From Bacteroidota bacterium (lineage in GTDB: Bacteria > Bacteroidota > Bacteroidia > Chitinophagales > Chitinophagaceae), in NCBI GenBank assembly GCA_023386395.1, contig JAEWJV010000527.1, positions 1 to 7,209 of the forward strand: DNA of 7,209 nucleotides, given 5' to 3'. This document shows, piece after piece, positions 1 through 5,548 of the stretch (its first letter is position 1; the number at the start of each line of letters is the position of its first letter). A program made the position numbers and the translations under genes. The notes under the pieces are model-generated. The model did no database searches. It saw only the letters and a program-made list of their open reading frames with translations, and was not told the DNA's origin.

Positions 1-61
1 TGCCTTGCCATTACCCAGAGTTGTAATTGATGAATCCGGAATGCAACAAAATCCATATTAA
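1..61 (+). CDS. C-terminal end of a possible RagB/SusD-type protein (partial)
   Basis: Frame 2 is open from the left edge to a TAA at 59-61 and reads ALPLPRVVIDESGMQQNPY. The pattern 'LP-P...-ID-...-QNP-Y-stop' resembles the extreme C-terminus of RagB/SusD-family starch-utilisation-like lipoproteins, which commonly end in a Pro-rich segment, an I/V-D strand and a terminal QNPGY-like motif. SusD proteins sit on the outer face of the outer membrane and pair with a SusC/TonB-dependent transporter, which would be expected further left. Only 19 residues are visible, so this is a motif-level guess. The convergent placement against the gene at 168-530, with a strong hairpin between, fits a real gene end. 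The alternative is chance. Confidence 0.4.
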   Translation, partial: ALPLPRVVIDESGMQQNPY

Positions 62-120
62 TAAGATTGGCCGTAAAGTATAAATTGGAGCAACAATAAA
101 TAATTAAGCATAGTTCATGT

Positions 121-155
121 TACAGGAGGTGGAGGTATTTGAGCCACCTCCTGTA
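121..155. terminator. Perfect 12-bp stem hairpin between convergent genes
   Basis: TACAGGAGGTGG (121-132) is perfectly complementary to CCACCTCCTGTA (144-155), with an 11-nt loop (133-143). It lies 12 bp past the stop codon of the minus-strand gene at 168-530 and about 60 bp past the putative plus-strand gene end at 61. That is where a bidirectional terminator or 3'-end-stabilising stem is expected. No clear U-tract follows on either strand, so a classical intrinsic terminator is not proven. The left arm contains AGGAGGTG, a full Shine-Dalgarno core, sequestered by its complement. Confidence 0.6.
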
Positions 156-167
156 TGAATAGTCGTT

Positions 168-530
168 TTAGTTTGGTCTGTTATGAATACTTACAGTAAC
201 TGGATTACCGGAATTTTTCACTGCATTTAAGGCTGAAGGATTACCGGATGTGGCTTGTAAGGTAACTGTAGAAATGAAAGACCCGCCTGATAATATTTCA
301 TTCGGTACATCAACGCCACAGGCTTTTGTAGTTCCATTAGGACAGTCTTGCGCTGCAGTACTCCAGTTTGACTTGGTTTGGACATCCGTCTGTGAAAATG
401 AGGTGCCCTGATAATACATGGTTGTAGTATCAAAGGCGCTTTTTTCTTTAAATGCTGTTGTTCCAAACGCCAGAACAATGGCCATAATAATCGCCATGGA
501 AGGCATGGCTAGTTCTTTTATCTTTTTCAT
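168..530 (-). CDS. DUF6520-like small exported protein
   Basis: A 120-aa protein of unknown function. It begins with MKK, has a hydrophobic segment at about residues 8-26 (MPSMAIIMAIVLAFG...), and continues as a Ser/Thr/Asn-rich mature part with two cysteines (C63, C71) in a CPNGTTKAC context. An N-terminal signal segment, short polar body and 'CP-x-G-...-C' motif are what I recall of the DUF6520 family, small Bacteroidota proteins of unknown role. It is therefore probably exported, and the two cysteines could form a disulfide. The start at 530 puts the basic MKKIK stretch directly before the hydrophobic core. It is the last of three co-directional genes, after a MauE-like redox-type membrane protein, so disulfide handling is a plausible but unproven link. 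Family assignment is from memory of motifs. Confidence 0.7.
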   Translation of the reverse strand: MKKIKELAMPSMAIIMAIVLAFGTTAFKEKSAFDTTTMYYQGTSFSQTDVQTKSNWSTAAQDCPNGTTKACGVDVPNEILSGGSFISTVTLQATSGNPSALNAVKNSGNPVTVSIHNRPN

Positions 531-600
531 AAAATTGGTTGCTTTTATAATCTTAAAAAGCTAAACTTGAGTTGATGAAAATTGCCTGCGCGTTTAATTA

Positions 601-669
601 ACTTGTTGGGGTCGCAGGTTTAACCTCGCAACAAGTATCCGGATAAGTTATCCTTGAATTATGGGATAC
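601..669 (-). other. Cluster of nested inverted repeats upstream of the DUF6520-like gene
   Basis: The gap between the MauE-like gene and the DUF6520-like gene holds four dyads. ACTTGTTG (601-608) pairs with CAACAAGT (629-636) and encloses AGGTT/AACCT (616-620/622-626). GTATCC (635-640) pairs with GGATAC (664-669) and encloses GGATAA/TTATCC (641-646/648-653). Several can be satisfied together in a folded transcript. On the minus strand this would be the mauE 3' end and the leader of the downstream gene. It could be a terminator, a structured 5' leader or a processed 3' end. No known riboswitch class is recognised. Confidence 0.4.
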
Positions 670-703
670 AAGTTTGAATTCATCCTTACCAATGATCTGC
701 CTG

Positions 704-1138
704 TCAATTGAACTTAAAAAACTGCCGCACCTCATTCTTCTTTTCAAGGAAGATGCCGGCAATCGCCAACGCTAAAAAGAAAAGATTGAACACGATATGT
801 TGTTTCCAGGAAAGAGATGATATAACGCCTCCGCATGAACATGGAAGTACGGTATTAAAGCTTGTCATTATTATTAGGAATAGTGTAAATGCCGCTAACG
901 TTATTGCTGCACCGTACAATCCGTAGTTCATGGTTTTAGGAACTGCCAGGAGCATTACAATTATTAATTCTGTAAGCGGTATTGTCAATGATAAAAAGTT
1001 GCTGATTTTTGAAAGCCATGGAATTGCACTTAACTGCCCACGAAAAGTATTAAAATCAAAAAGCTTGCTTATCGCAGCATAAGTGAATAATAAGATAAGC
1101 AGACTTTGAATAACTTTTAAGGCAACTGGCTTTTTCAT
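704..1138 (-). CDS. MauE/DoxX-like redox-associated membrane protein
   Basis: A 144-aa integral membrane protein with about four predicted helices (roughly residues 9-27, 45-66, 72-92 and 113-131). Hallmarks of the MauE/DoxX-like family are the early 'AAISKLFDFNTF' segment after helix 1, and the cysteine motif C100-S-C102-G-G in the loop after helix 3. MauE is required for methylamine dehydrogenase maturation, and its relatives are thought to support disulfide or redox handling of exported proteins. No methylamine dehydrogenase genes occur here, so this is a family member in a different context and should not be called mauE. It lies between an AraC-type regulator gene (133 bp upstream) and a small exported two-cysteine protein gene (173 bp downstream), all leftward. 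A redox role for that neighbour is inference. Confidence 0.8.
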   Translation of the reverse strand: MKKPVALKVIQSLLILLFTYAAISKLFDFNTFRGQLSAIPWLSKISNFLSLTIPLTELIIVMLLAVPKTMNYGLYGAAITLAAFTLFLIIMTSFNTVLPCSCGGVISSLSWKQHIVFNLFFLALAIAGIFLEKKNEVRQFFKFN

Positions 1139-1266
1139 GAAAGACTATTGAAGGTCATTGAACATATACATTAACTATAAACCGCTTTCATTTCTATCTG
1201 CAAGCTACCTTTTAAAAAATATGCTAATGGGAGAAAAAGGTATGAGCACGGGATTAAAGAGTTTAT

Positions 1267-1274
1267 CAAAATTA
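1267..1274 (-). promoter_or_regulatory. Possible Bacteroidota -7 element (TAnnTTTG) before the MauE-like gene
   Basis: Read on the minus strand, these bases are TAATTTTG, an exact match to the Bacteroidota -7 consensus TAnnTTTG. They overlap the stop codon of the AraC-type gene and would give a 5' leader of about 120 nt for the gene starting at 1138. I see no -33 TTTG at the usual 19-21 nt spacing, so this is weak. An 8-base degenerate match can occur by chance. Confidence 0.25.
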
Positions 1275-2261
1275 ATATCCTCTTTTGTTTTTTCGCCACT
1301 CCTTTGGTGTCATTCCAAATTTGTTTTTAAAAGCTGCAGAAAAATTATTGGCATCATTATATCCGTTATGTAACGCTATTTGTTTTATCGACTTATTGGT
1401 TTGTTCCAGTTCCATGCTGGCAATCTTTAATATCTCGTTGCGGTAATATGCATATAACCCCATTCCAAAGATTGCCTTGAAGCCTTGTTTAAGCTTTTGT
1501 TCATTAATGCCTGCTTTTCGCGCTATGAACGAAATGGAATGATGATAGGGGAGGTTATTGTCAATAAACTCTTTCGCCGTGTAAATACTTTCAAGCTCAT
1601 TTATTTGAAGGGGATTTATCCATTTACCGTTTTCAACAACAAGATTAAGCAATTGGGTCATGAGCTTTTTAATGACTTCAATATGGAAGTCTTTGGTACT
1701 TTCAGAAAATGGCGAATGAATCAGTTTTCTTATCAGATCGAGGCACTGAGTGTTTAGTTTTAGGTTTTTGCTGGCTGCTAAAGCCGGTTGTAAAGATTCG
1801 ATTTTGTCCTTAAGCGGTTCAAGCGCTGGAAAGAATTTTAGTGAATACACAAGGAAGTTAACCGGATAGTCAATAATGATAAAAATCTGCCTGTAATCTT
1901 TTTTCAAAAGAATTTCTGCTTGGAATGCAGTTGTGTAAAAAATATTAAACTGACTTTTTTCAAATACAAGATCACCAAATGGGTTTATATAAGCTTGATG
2001 GGCGCCCTTTAAAGAAATAAAACACAGCAAAGAAGGGTTAAGGGTTGAAATGTAGAGGGGGATATCCTCACTTTCTACATCTGATATACAGTAAGTGAAA
2101 TCAAAATCGCCGGCTTTAATATATTGCATTATAAAACTGCCGAAAGCTGCTATGTAGTTTTCTATATAACTTCCGGGAATATAGTATTCCTCAAAATGTT
2201 TTGGAATTTCATTGGATATATAGAGATTTTTAAAATCTCCTACAGTAATTTCTAATTTCAT
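1272..2261 (-). CDS. AraC-family transcriptional regulator
   Basis: A 329-aa cytoplasmic DNA-binding protein. The C-terminal ~100 residues form the double helix-turn-helix AraC domain. The first HTH is around 'ISFIARKAGINEQKLKQGFKAIFG'-like residues, and the second has the signature SIKQIALHNGYNDANNFSAAFKNKFG followed by MTPKEWRK close to the C-terminus. The N-terminal ~220 residues are an unassigned effector or dimerisation region, with no membrane segment. The length is normal for the family. The start at 2261 is the first Met of the open frame and has no Shine-Dalgarno, as is usual in Bacteroidota. It is divergent from the operon starting at 2442 and upstream of two co-directional genes, so it may control either side. 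Two tandem palindromes in the divergent spacer are candidate sites. The ligand cannot be inferred. Confidence 0.9.
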   Translation of the reverse strand: MKLEITVGDFKNLYISNEIPKHFEEYYIPGSYIENYIAAFGSFIMQYIKAGDFDFTYCISDVESEDIPLYISTLNPSLLCFISLKGAHQAYINPFGDLVFEKSQFNIFYTTAFQAEILLKKDYRQIFIIIDYPVNFLVYSLKFFPALEPLKDKIESLQPALAASKNLKLNTQCLDLIRKLIHSPFSESTKDFHIEVIKKLMTQLLNLVVENGKWINPLQINELESIYTAKEFIDNNLPYHHSISFIARKAGINEQKLKQGFKAIFGMGLYAYYRNEILKIASMELEQTNKSIKQIALHNGYNDANNFSAAFKNKFGMTPKEWRKNKRGY

Positions 2262-2352
2262 TTTCTATGTCGGCTCGTTTTATACGTCCTAATAGCTGAA
2301 ACAATGCAATAGTAAATGTTTCAATGATATGGTTGTATTTAAATGCAAAAGA

Positions 2353-2390
2353 TTGCGTATAAATACGTTGTTTTTGCGTATTTATACGCA
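2353..2390. promoter_or_regulatory. Tandem palindromic operator pair, 21-bp period
   Basis: Two copies of TTGCGTATnnATACG occur: 2353-2367 with AA in the centre and 2374-2388 with TT. Each holds a perfect CGTAT-nn-ATACG dyad. The copies start exactly 21 bp apart, about two helical turns, so two dimers would bind the same DNA face. The pair lies 52-89 bp upstream of the 105-aa gene start (2442) and about 92-129 bp upstream of the AraC-type gene start (2261). Candidate binders are the NarL-type response regulator of the operon (its family binds short dyads) or the AraC-type protein (its family often binds tandem direct repeats). Confidence 0.65.
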
Positions 2391-2441
2391 GGCTAAAAAA
2401 AGAAACACTTTTTACATTGCACGCATAAAAATGAATATCTT

Positions 2442-2759
2442 ATGAGCAATTATGAAATTTCTTTACAGCAGGCCATTGACATGATAACAAGGTATAAAGC
2501 TAATAGGCCCGTAAATTTTCCTTTAAGTGAGAAGTTTGATGTAGAGGCGATCAATAAATTGATTTCTCCTGAGGATTGCAAATACCTTAGAATTTATTAC
2601 GGGATGAAAGACGACATGGAAGTTCATGCAATATTAGTAGCGGCAAATGCTGATGATGAAGATCTGTTACCGTCTGATGAAACTGATAATGTCATAATTG
2701 AAGATTCATTACGATGTCCTCCGGTATGCCCACCACCATCCGAGTTAAATGGAGAATAA
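2442..2759 (+). CDS. Small acidic protein with C-terminal Cys-Pro motif, first gene of sensory operon
   Basis: A 105-aa protein with no signal peptide or membrane segment. The body (about residues 1-70) looks folded, with 'YEISLQQAIDMITRYKANR' helical and 'KYLRIYYGMKDDMEVHAILVAAN' as two strands. It is followed by an acidic linker rich in D/E (about residues 71-90) and the tail RCPPVCPPPSELNGE. I believe similar proteins ending in a CPPxCPPPSxLN-like tail recur in Bacteroidota, but I know of no function. The CPPVCPPP tail could bind metal, be a docking peptide or be modified. The stop codon overlaps the start of the next gene by one base (TAATG), so the two are probably translationally coupled. 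It is likely part of the same signalling module as the kinase and regulator downstream; its role there is inference. Confidence 0.8.
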   Translation: MSNYEISLQQAIDMITRYKANRPVNFPLSEKFDVEAINKLISPEDCKYLRIYYGMKDDMEVHAILVAANADDEDLLPSDETDNVIIEDSLRCPPVCPPPSELNGE

Positions 2760-3412
2760 TGTTGAATAGTTTTGCTTTTGATCTTGTCGTTAGCTTTTCC
2801 ATAATATTACCTGCAATTGCAGGGCTAATAAAATTAAATCAGGTTCGCTGGAATTACTTTCCATTTATCCTTCTTATATGGATAGGGCTATTTAACGAGA
2901 TCATCAGTACAATATTTATTTTTTCAACACACAGTAATACCATTAATTCTAACATTTATGTATTGATAGAGTATGCTTTGCTTCTTTTTCAATTTTATAA
3001 ATGGAACGGTATAGAACTAAAAAAATGCTGCTATTTGATATTGTTGGGAATAGTTGTTTGGCTTATTGACAACGTTATACTAAACAGTGTCTGGACCAAT
3101 AATTCAATTTTCAGGATTTTTTATTCGTTCGCAGTTATCCTTCTAAGTATTAATCAGATCAGTAAGGTTATTATTAATGAACGCATGAGCCTATTGAAGA
3201 ACGCCATATTTTTAATTTGCATAGCATTTTTGACCTATTACGGTTGTAAGGCCTTTATAGAAATTTTTAACGCTTTTCATCTGGGTTTCAGCAATGCGTT
3301 TAATCGTAATATTTTTATGATTTTGTACTTTGCAAATTTATTTTCTAATGTGATTTATGCTTATGCGATATTATGCATCCCAACGAAACAAGAATTTTCT
3401 TTGCTATATTAA
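2759..3412 (+). CDS. Seven-helix integral membrane protein, likely sensory partner of the kinase
   Basis: A 217-aa protein, very hydrophobic, with about seven predicted helices (roughly residues 7-24, 33-55, 66-80, 89-108, 118-134, 147-168 and 183-206). A short polar tail follows (PTKQEFSLLY). I chose ATG 2759 over the in-frame ATG at 2714. It overlaps the preceding stop as TAATG, has GGAGA just upstream and starts immediately before the first helix. The longer form would add 15 polar residues overlapping the upstream gene. No catalytic or transporter motif is recognised. Its last 40 bp overlap the start of the histidine kinase gene. Because that kinase has only one membrane anchor and no periplasmic domain, the seven-helix protein is a reasonable candidate for the sensing subunit. 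This rests on gene order, not on a known family function. Confidence 0.8.
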   Translation: MLNSFAFDLVVSFSIILPAIAGLIKLNQVRWNYFPFILLIWIGLFNEIISTIFIFSTHSNTINSNIYVLIEYALLLFQFYKWNGIELKKCCYLILLGIVVWLIDNVILNSVWTNNSIFRIFYSFAVILLSINQISKVIINERMSLLKNAIFLICIAFLTYYGCKAFIEIFNAFHLGFSNAFNRNIFMILYFANLFSNVIYAYAILCIPTKQEFSLLY

Positions 3413-4131
3413 CCGGTGTTTTAGTTATTATTTCTTTGATAGCGGTTTTCATTATTTCTGCCATTTATCATCAAAAGCAGAACGCACAGCTCAAACTGGC
3501 TCAATTAAGCATGCAACTGAAGGCACTTGAAAAGGAAAGGGCCAGGATTGCCGCAGATCTACATGACGATCTTGGATCATCACTTGCTGCCATCAGGCTT
3601 CAGATTAAACATTTGAAAACCAGCAATTCGAATGAGGTGGCTATTATTGAAGAAACAAAATCATATATTGATGAAGCAATACAGAAATTAAGTTATGTAT
3701 CATTTAATATGATGCCCCAGATATTACAGCGAAATGGGCTTTTGGATGCCATTAAGGAACTATCAGAAATGATTGAGATTACAACTGCTATAAAAATAAA
3801 GTGTGATTGCACGGTTGATATAAAAGATAATGACAGGAGAATACACCTCTACCGTATTATCCAGGAAGTTTTAAATAATATCGTTAAACATTCTAAAGCT
3901 ACAGCTGTAAATATCTCAGTCAGGAAGAATGAAAAATATATATTGGTTGACATAATTGATAATGGCATTGGTTTCGATAAGGACAGGGCATTAAAAAGTA
4001 GTACGGGAAGAGGATTAAAAAATATAAAGTCCCGGGTGGAGATACTAAGAGGAAAATCTTATTTGTCAACCGGAATAAATAAAGGCGTGCATTATTCATT
4101 CGAGATTCCTGATACAGAACATAATGGATAG
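3373..4131 (+). CDS. Membrane-anchored HisKA_3-type sensor histidine kinase
   Basis: A 252-aa kinase that autophosphorylates and donates phosphate to the response regulator encoded next. It has one N-terminal membrane helix (about residues 8-32), then a short coiled segment leading into the HisKA_3 dimerisation domain ERARIAADLHDDLGSSLA, with H64 the phosphoacceptor. The HATPase_c domain follows, with N-box EVLNNIVKHS (N168/N169), G1 box DIIDNGIGFD (D196) and G2 box GRGLKNIKSR (about 212-221). All key ATP-binding residues are present, so it should be active. There is no PAS, GAF, TPR or extracytoplasmic domain, and only about seven residues precede the helix, so sensing must come from partners. 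Start 3373 gives MHPNETRIFFAIL, a typical N-terminus for short Bacteroidota kinases of this kind, and lies 40 bp inside the upstream gene. Confidence 0.95.
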   Translation: MHPNETRIFFAILTGVLVIISLIAVFIISAIYHQKQNAQLKLAQLSMQLKALEKERARIAADLHDDLGSSLAAIRLQIKHLKTSNSNEVAIIEETKSYIDEAIQKLSYVSFNMMPQILQRNGLLDAIKELSEMIEITTAIKIKCDCTVDIKDNDRRIHLYRIIQEVLNNIVKHSKATAVNISVRKNEKYILVDIIDNGIGFDKDRALKSSTGRGLKNIKSRVEILRGKSYLSTGINKGVHYSFEIPDTEHNG

Positions 4132-4783
4132 TAAAATCAAACTCATAATTGCTGACGACCACAATATGTTTCGTCGTGGTTTAAGTTCGGTGCTGGAACA
4201 AACTAAAGATATTTTATTATTGGCCAGCGTTGCAAACGGGAAAGCTCTGGTTCAGGCCGCAAAAGAATTAAAACCTGATGTAGTGATAACGGATATTGAG
4301 ATGCCTGTAATAGATGGCATAACTGCTATACAGGAGATGAAGGCAGCCGGATTAACAACTCGATCCCTGATCCTTTCAACTTATAATTCAAACCAGTTAA
4401 TTGTAGATGCGATGGAAGCTGGCGCTCTTGGTTATGTCACAAAGAACGCTGATGATGAGGAAATAATTGATGCTGTGAGATGCGTACATGAATATCAGCA
4501 TTATTACTGCAAAACAACGAACCTGAACTTGATAAAAAGAATTGCAAAAAGCGAGTTCAACCCTTATAAACGCCTGTCAATAGATTTATTAAATGATAGG
4601 GAAAAAATGGTGGCTGTATTGTTTTGCCAGCAAAAGACTGCCGAAGAAATGGCAAAAATATTATTCCTCAGCAAAAGGACTGTGGAAGGAATTAAAGAGA
4701 AGATTAAAAAGAAAATTGGAGCAAAATCCGATACAGGTATTGCCATTTTTGCCATTCAAAACGGCATCTATATAATTGAATGA
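4124..4783 (+). CDS. NarL/FixJ-family response regulator
   Basis: A 219-aa two-component transcription factor. The receiver domain (about residues 5-120) has the acidic pair D11/D12, phosphoacceptor D57 in VITDIEMP, switch residue S85 and K107 in GYVTKNADDEE. The C-terminal LuxR-type helix-turn-helix (about residues 157-215) carries LNDREKMVAVLFCQQKTAEEMAKI, with recognition-helix region LSKRTVEGIKEKIKKKIG. The expected partner is the kinase directly upstream, whose last 8 bp overlap this gene. The HTH starts LNDREK rather than the usual LTxRE, a mild divergence common in this lineage. Its targets may include its own operon through the palindromes at 2353-2390. The stop codon lies inside an AT-rich hairpin. 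Confidence 0.95.
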   Translation: MDSKIKLIIADDHNMFRRGLSSVLEQTKDILLLASVANGKALVQAAKELKPDVVITDIEMPVIDGITAIQEMKAAGLTTRSLILSTYNSNQLIVDAMEAGALGYVTKNADDEEIIDAVRCVHEYQHYYCKTTNLNLIKRIAKSEFNPYKRLSIDLLNDREKMVAVLFCQQKTAEEMAKILFLSKRTVEGIKEKIKKKIGAKSDTGIAIFAIQNGIYIIE

Positions 4784-4796
4784 ATATTCAATTATA
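4771..4796 (+). terminator. AT-rich hairpin spanning the response-regulator stop codon
   Basis: TATAATTGAAT (4771-4781) pairs perfectly with ATTCAATTATA (4786-4796) around a GAAT loop. The TGA stop of the response-regulator gene (4781-4783) is inside the structure. A run of seven T follows at 4811-4817, but 14 nt downstream, too far for a textbook intrinsic terminator. It could mark the operon 3' end or protect it. The stem is almost all A/T and therefore weak. Confidence 0.35.
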
Positions 4797-4831
4797 ACAT
4801 GACAGAGCAGTTTTTTTGATAAAATTGCTTT

Positions 4832-4860
4832 ATATAATTCAAGTGCCACTTGAATTATAT
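4832..4860. promoter_or_regulatory. Operator A: 29-bp perfect dyad upstream of the XRE gene
   Basis: ATATAATTCAAGTG (4832-4845) and CACTTGAATTATAT (4847-4860) are perfect inverted repeats around a single C (4846). The core TTCAAGTGCCACTTGAA recurs, with a different central triplet, downstream of the XRE gene. The dyad ends 61 bp before the XRE start at 4922, where a promoter is expected. This suggests autoregulation by a dimer of that XRE protein. It is not followed by a U-tract, so a terminator is unlikely. Confidence 0.7.
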
Positions 4861-4921
4861 GCCAAAGCACACATATATTATATATTTTTAAAGCCAAAGC
4901 TAAAACCAACAAACCTTTAAA

Positions 4922-5152
4922 ATGTTATCAACACAAATCGGAAGAACCATTAAGCAGATACGTATTTCAAAGCAACTTAAACAAAGCGCAGTGGCCGCAG
5001 CGGTAGGCATGTCGGTCACTGCCTATAGTGATATTGAACGAGGCAAGACGAACAATATAACTTTAAAACGGCTTGAGCAAATAGCAAATGTTTTGGACGT
5101 TCAGGTTGTTGAGATTATATCTTCTATCAGCAGCAGAACATCAATAATGTAA
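4922..5152 (+). CDS. Small XRE-family helix-turn-helix regulator
   Basis: A 76-aa protein that is essentially a single Cro/C1-type HTH domain (about residues 6-62). It contains IGRTIKQIRISKQLKQSAVA, then the recognition region AVGMSVTAYSDIERGKTNN and LKRLEQIANVLDVQVVEII. Typical XRE residues are in place: Q (KQSAVA), S/Y-x-x-IERG and the LxxIANVL helix. There is no effector domain, so it probably acts as a dimeric DNA-binding protein. It stands alone, 138 bp after the response regulator and about 400 bp before the next gene, with no toxin gene beside it. Matching dyads (TTCAAGTnnnACTTGAA) on both sides, at 4839-4855 and 5239-5255, are the best candidate binding sites. Binding of both could allow looping. 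The target gene may be itself, the large envelope gene, or both. Confidence 0.9.
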   Translation: MLSTQIGRTIKQIRISKQLKQSAVAAAVGMSVTAYSDIERGKTNNITLKRLEQIANVLDVQVVEIISSISSRTSIM

Positions 5153-5224
5153 ACTGTAAATTAAGCTGATGTTTGTGTCCAATTGTATAGATGCATCCAT
5201 TTGGTAATGGCTATCACAATGAAA

Positions 5225-5240
5225 AAATATTCGAATATTT
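5225..5240. repeat. 16-bp perfect palindrome next to operator B
   Basis: AAATATTCGAATATTT is a gapless perfect palindrome. Its last four bases are shared with the left arm of operator B (5237-5257), so the two dyads interlock. It may be a second protein site or a chance AT-rich palindrome. Confidence 0.45.
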
Positions 5241-5257
5241 CAAGTACGACTTGAAAT
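5237..5257. promoter_or_regulatory. Operator B: second TTCAAGTnnnACTTGAA dyad
   Basis: ATTTCAAGT (5237-5245) and ACTTGAAAT (5249-5257) are perfect inverted repeats around ACG. The 7-bp half-sites TTCAAGT/ACTTGAA and the 3-bp spacer match operator A at 4832-4860, while the central triplet differs (ACG here, GCC there). That is the pattern of a recognised operator rather than a copied segment. It lies 85 bp after the XRE stop and about 290 bp before the start at 5549. The two centres are 401 bp apart. Confidence 0.7.
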
Positions 5258-5548
5258 GTTGAAGCTCTGAAAATTTGTTTTAAATGATAGAGCGTTCTAA
5301 TTTGCCTCCTCAATCTTGTATCTATTGAAACCCGACGGATGATTATTGCAATTTAAAATAGTAATGTTTGAAATTTTTTTCGTTAAATATAATCGGTTTA
5401 TTTTGAAGAAGCCATAGAGAAAAGCCTAAACAGAACCCTAACACTGCTTAAGCCTTCGTTGTAAAAAGTCGAAATAACCGAAACTAAGTTTCTTAAAATT
5501 AAAGTCTAAACTGGTAAATACAGTCATGTAACTGCTATAGCTGTAATT

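Larger units (their letters stand above)
5153..5548. other. Gene-free region between the XRE gene and the large exported protein gene
   Basis: About 396 bp with frequent stops in all frames and no gene I can support. Its left third holds the palindrome at 5225-5240 and operator B at 5237-5257. The remainder (about 5260-5548) is AT-rich with no clear structure. No convincing -33/-7 Bacteroidota promoter pair is visible, although TATTTTG-like and TTTG strings occur near 5399 and 5367 at unsuitable spacing. It probably contains the promoter and long leader of the gene at 5549. Confidence 0.6.

Noticed and set aside
1..56. Minus-strand frame open to the left edge from an ATG at 56
   Set aside because: Only 18 codons, with no recognisable motif or start signal. 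The plus-strand frame over the same bases has a more protein-like ending.
1158..1757. Plus-strand frames of 71 and 90 codons over the AraC-type gene
   Set aside because: The second lies wholly within the clear AraC-type gene; the first starts in the gap before it and runs into its 3' end. Both are low-complexity translations without domain features.
2714..2758. Longer start (ATG 2714) for the seven-helix protein
   Set aside because: It would add 15 polar residues inside the preceding gene. ATG 2759 has GGAGA just upstream and the coupled TAATG arrangement.
4832..4860. Dyad as an intrinsic terminator of the signalling operon
   Set aside because: No U-tract follows on either strand, and the core recurs at 5239-5255, which fits an operator better.
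4922..5152. XRE protein as the antitoxin of a toxin-antitoxin pair
   Set aside because: No small adjacent partner gene exists on either side and none overlaps it.
5191..5262. A 23-codon frame (MHPFGNGYHNEK...) downstream of the XRE gene
   Set aside because: Very short, has no start signal, and its second half is dictated by the two palindromes at 5225-5257. It is most likely chance.
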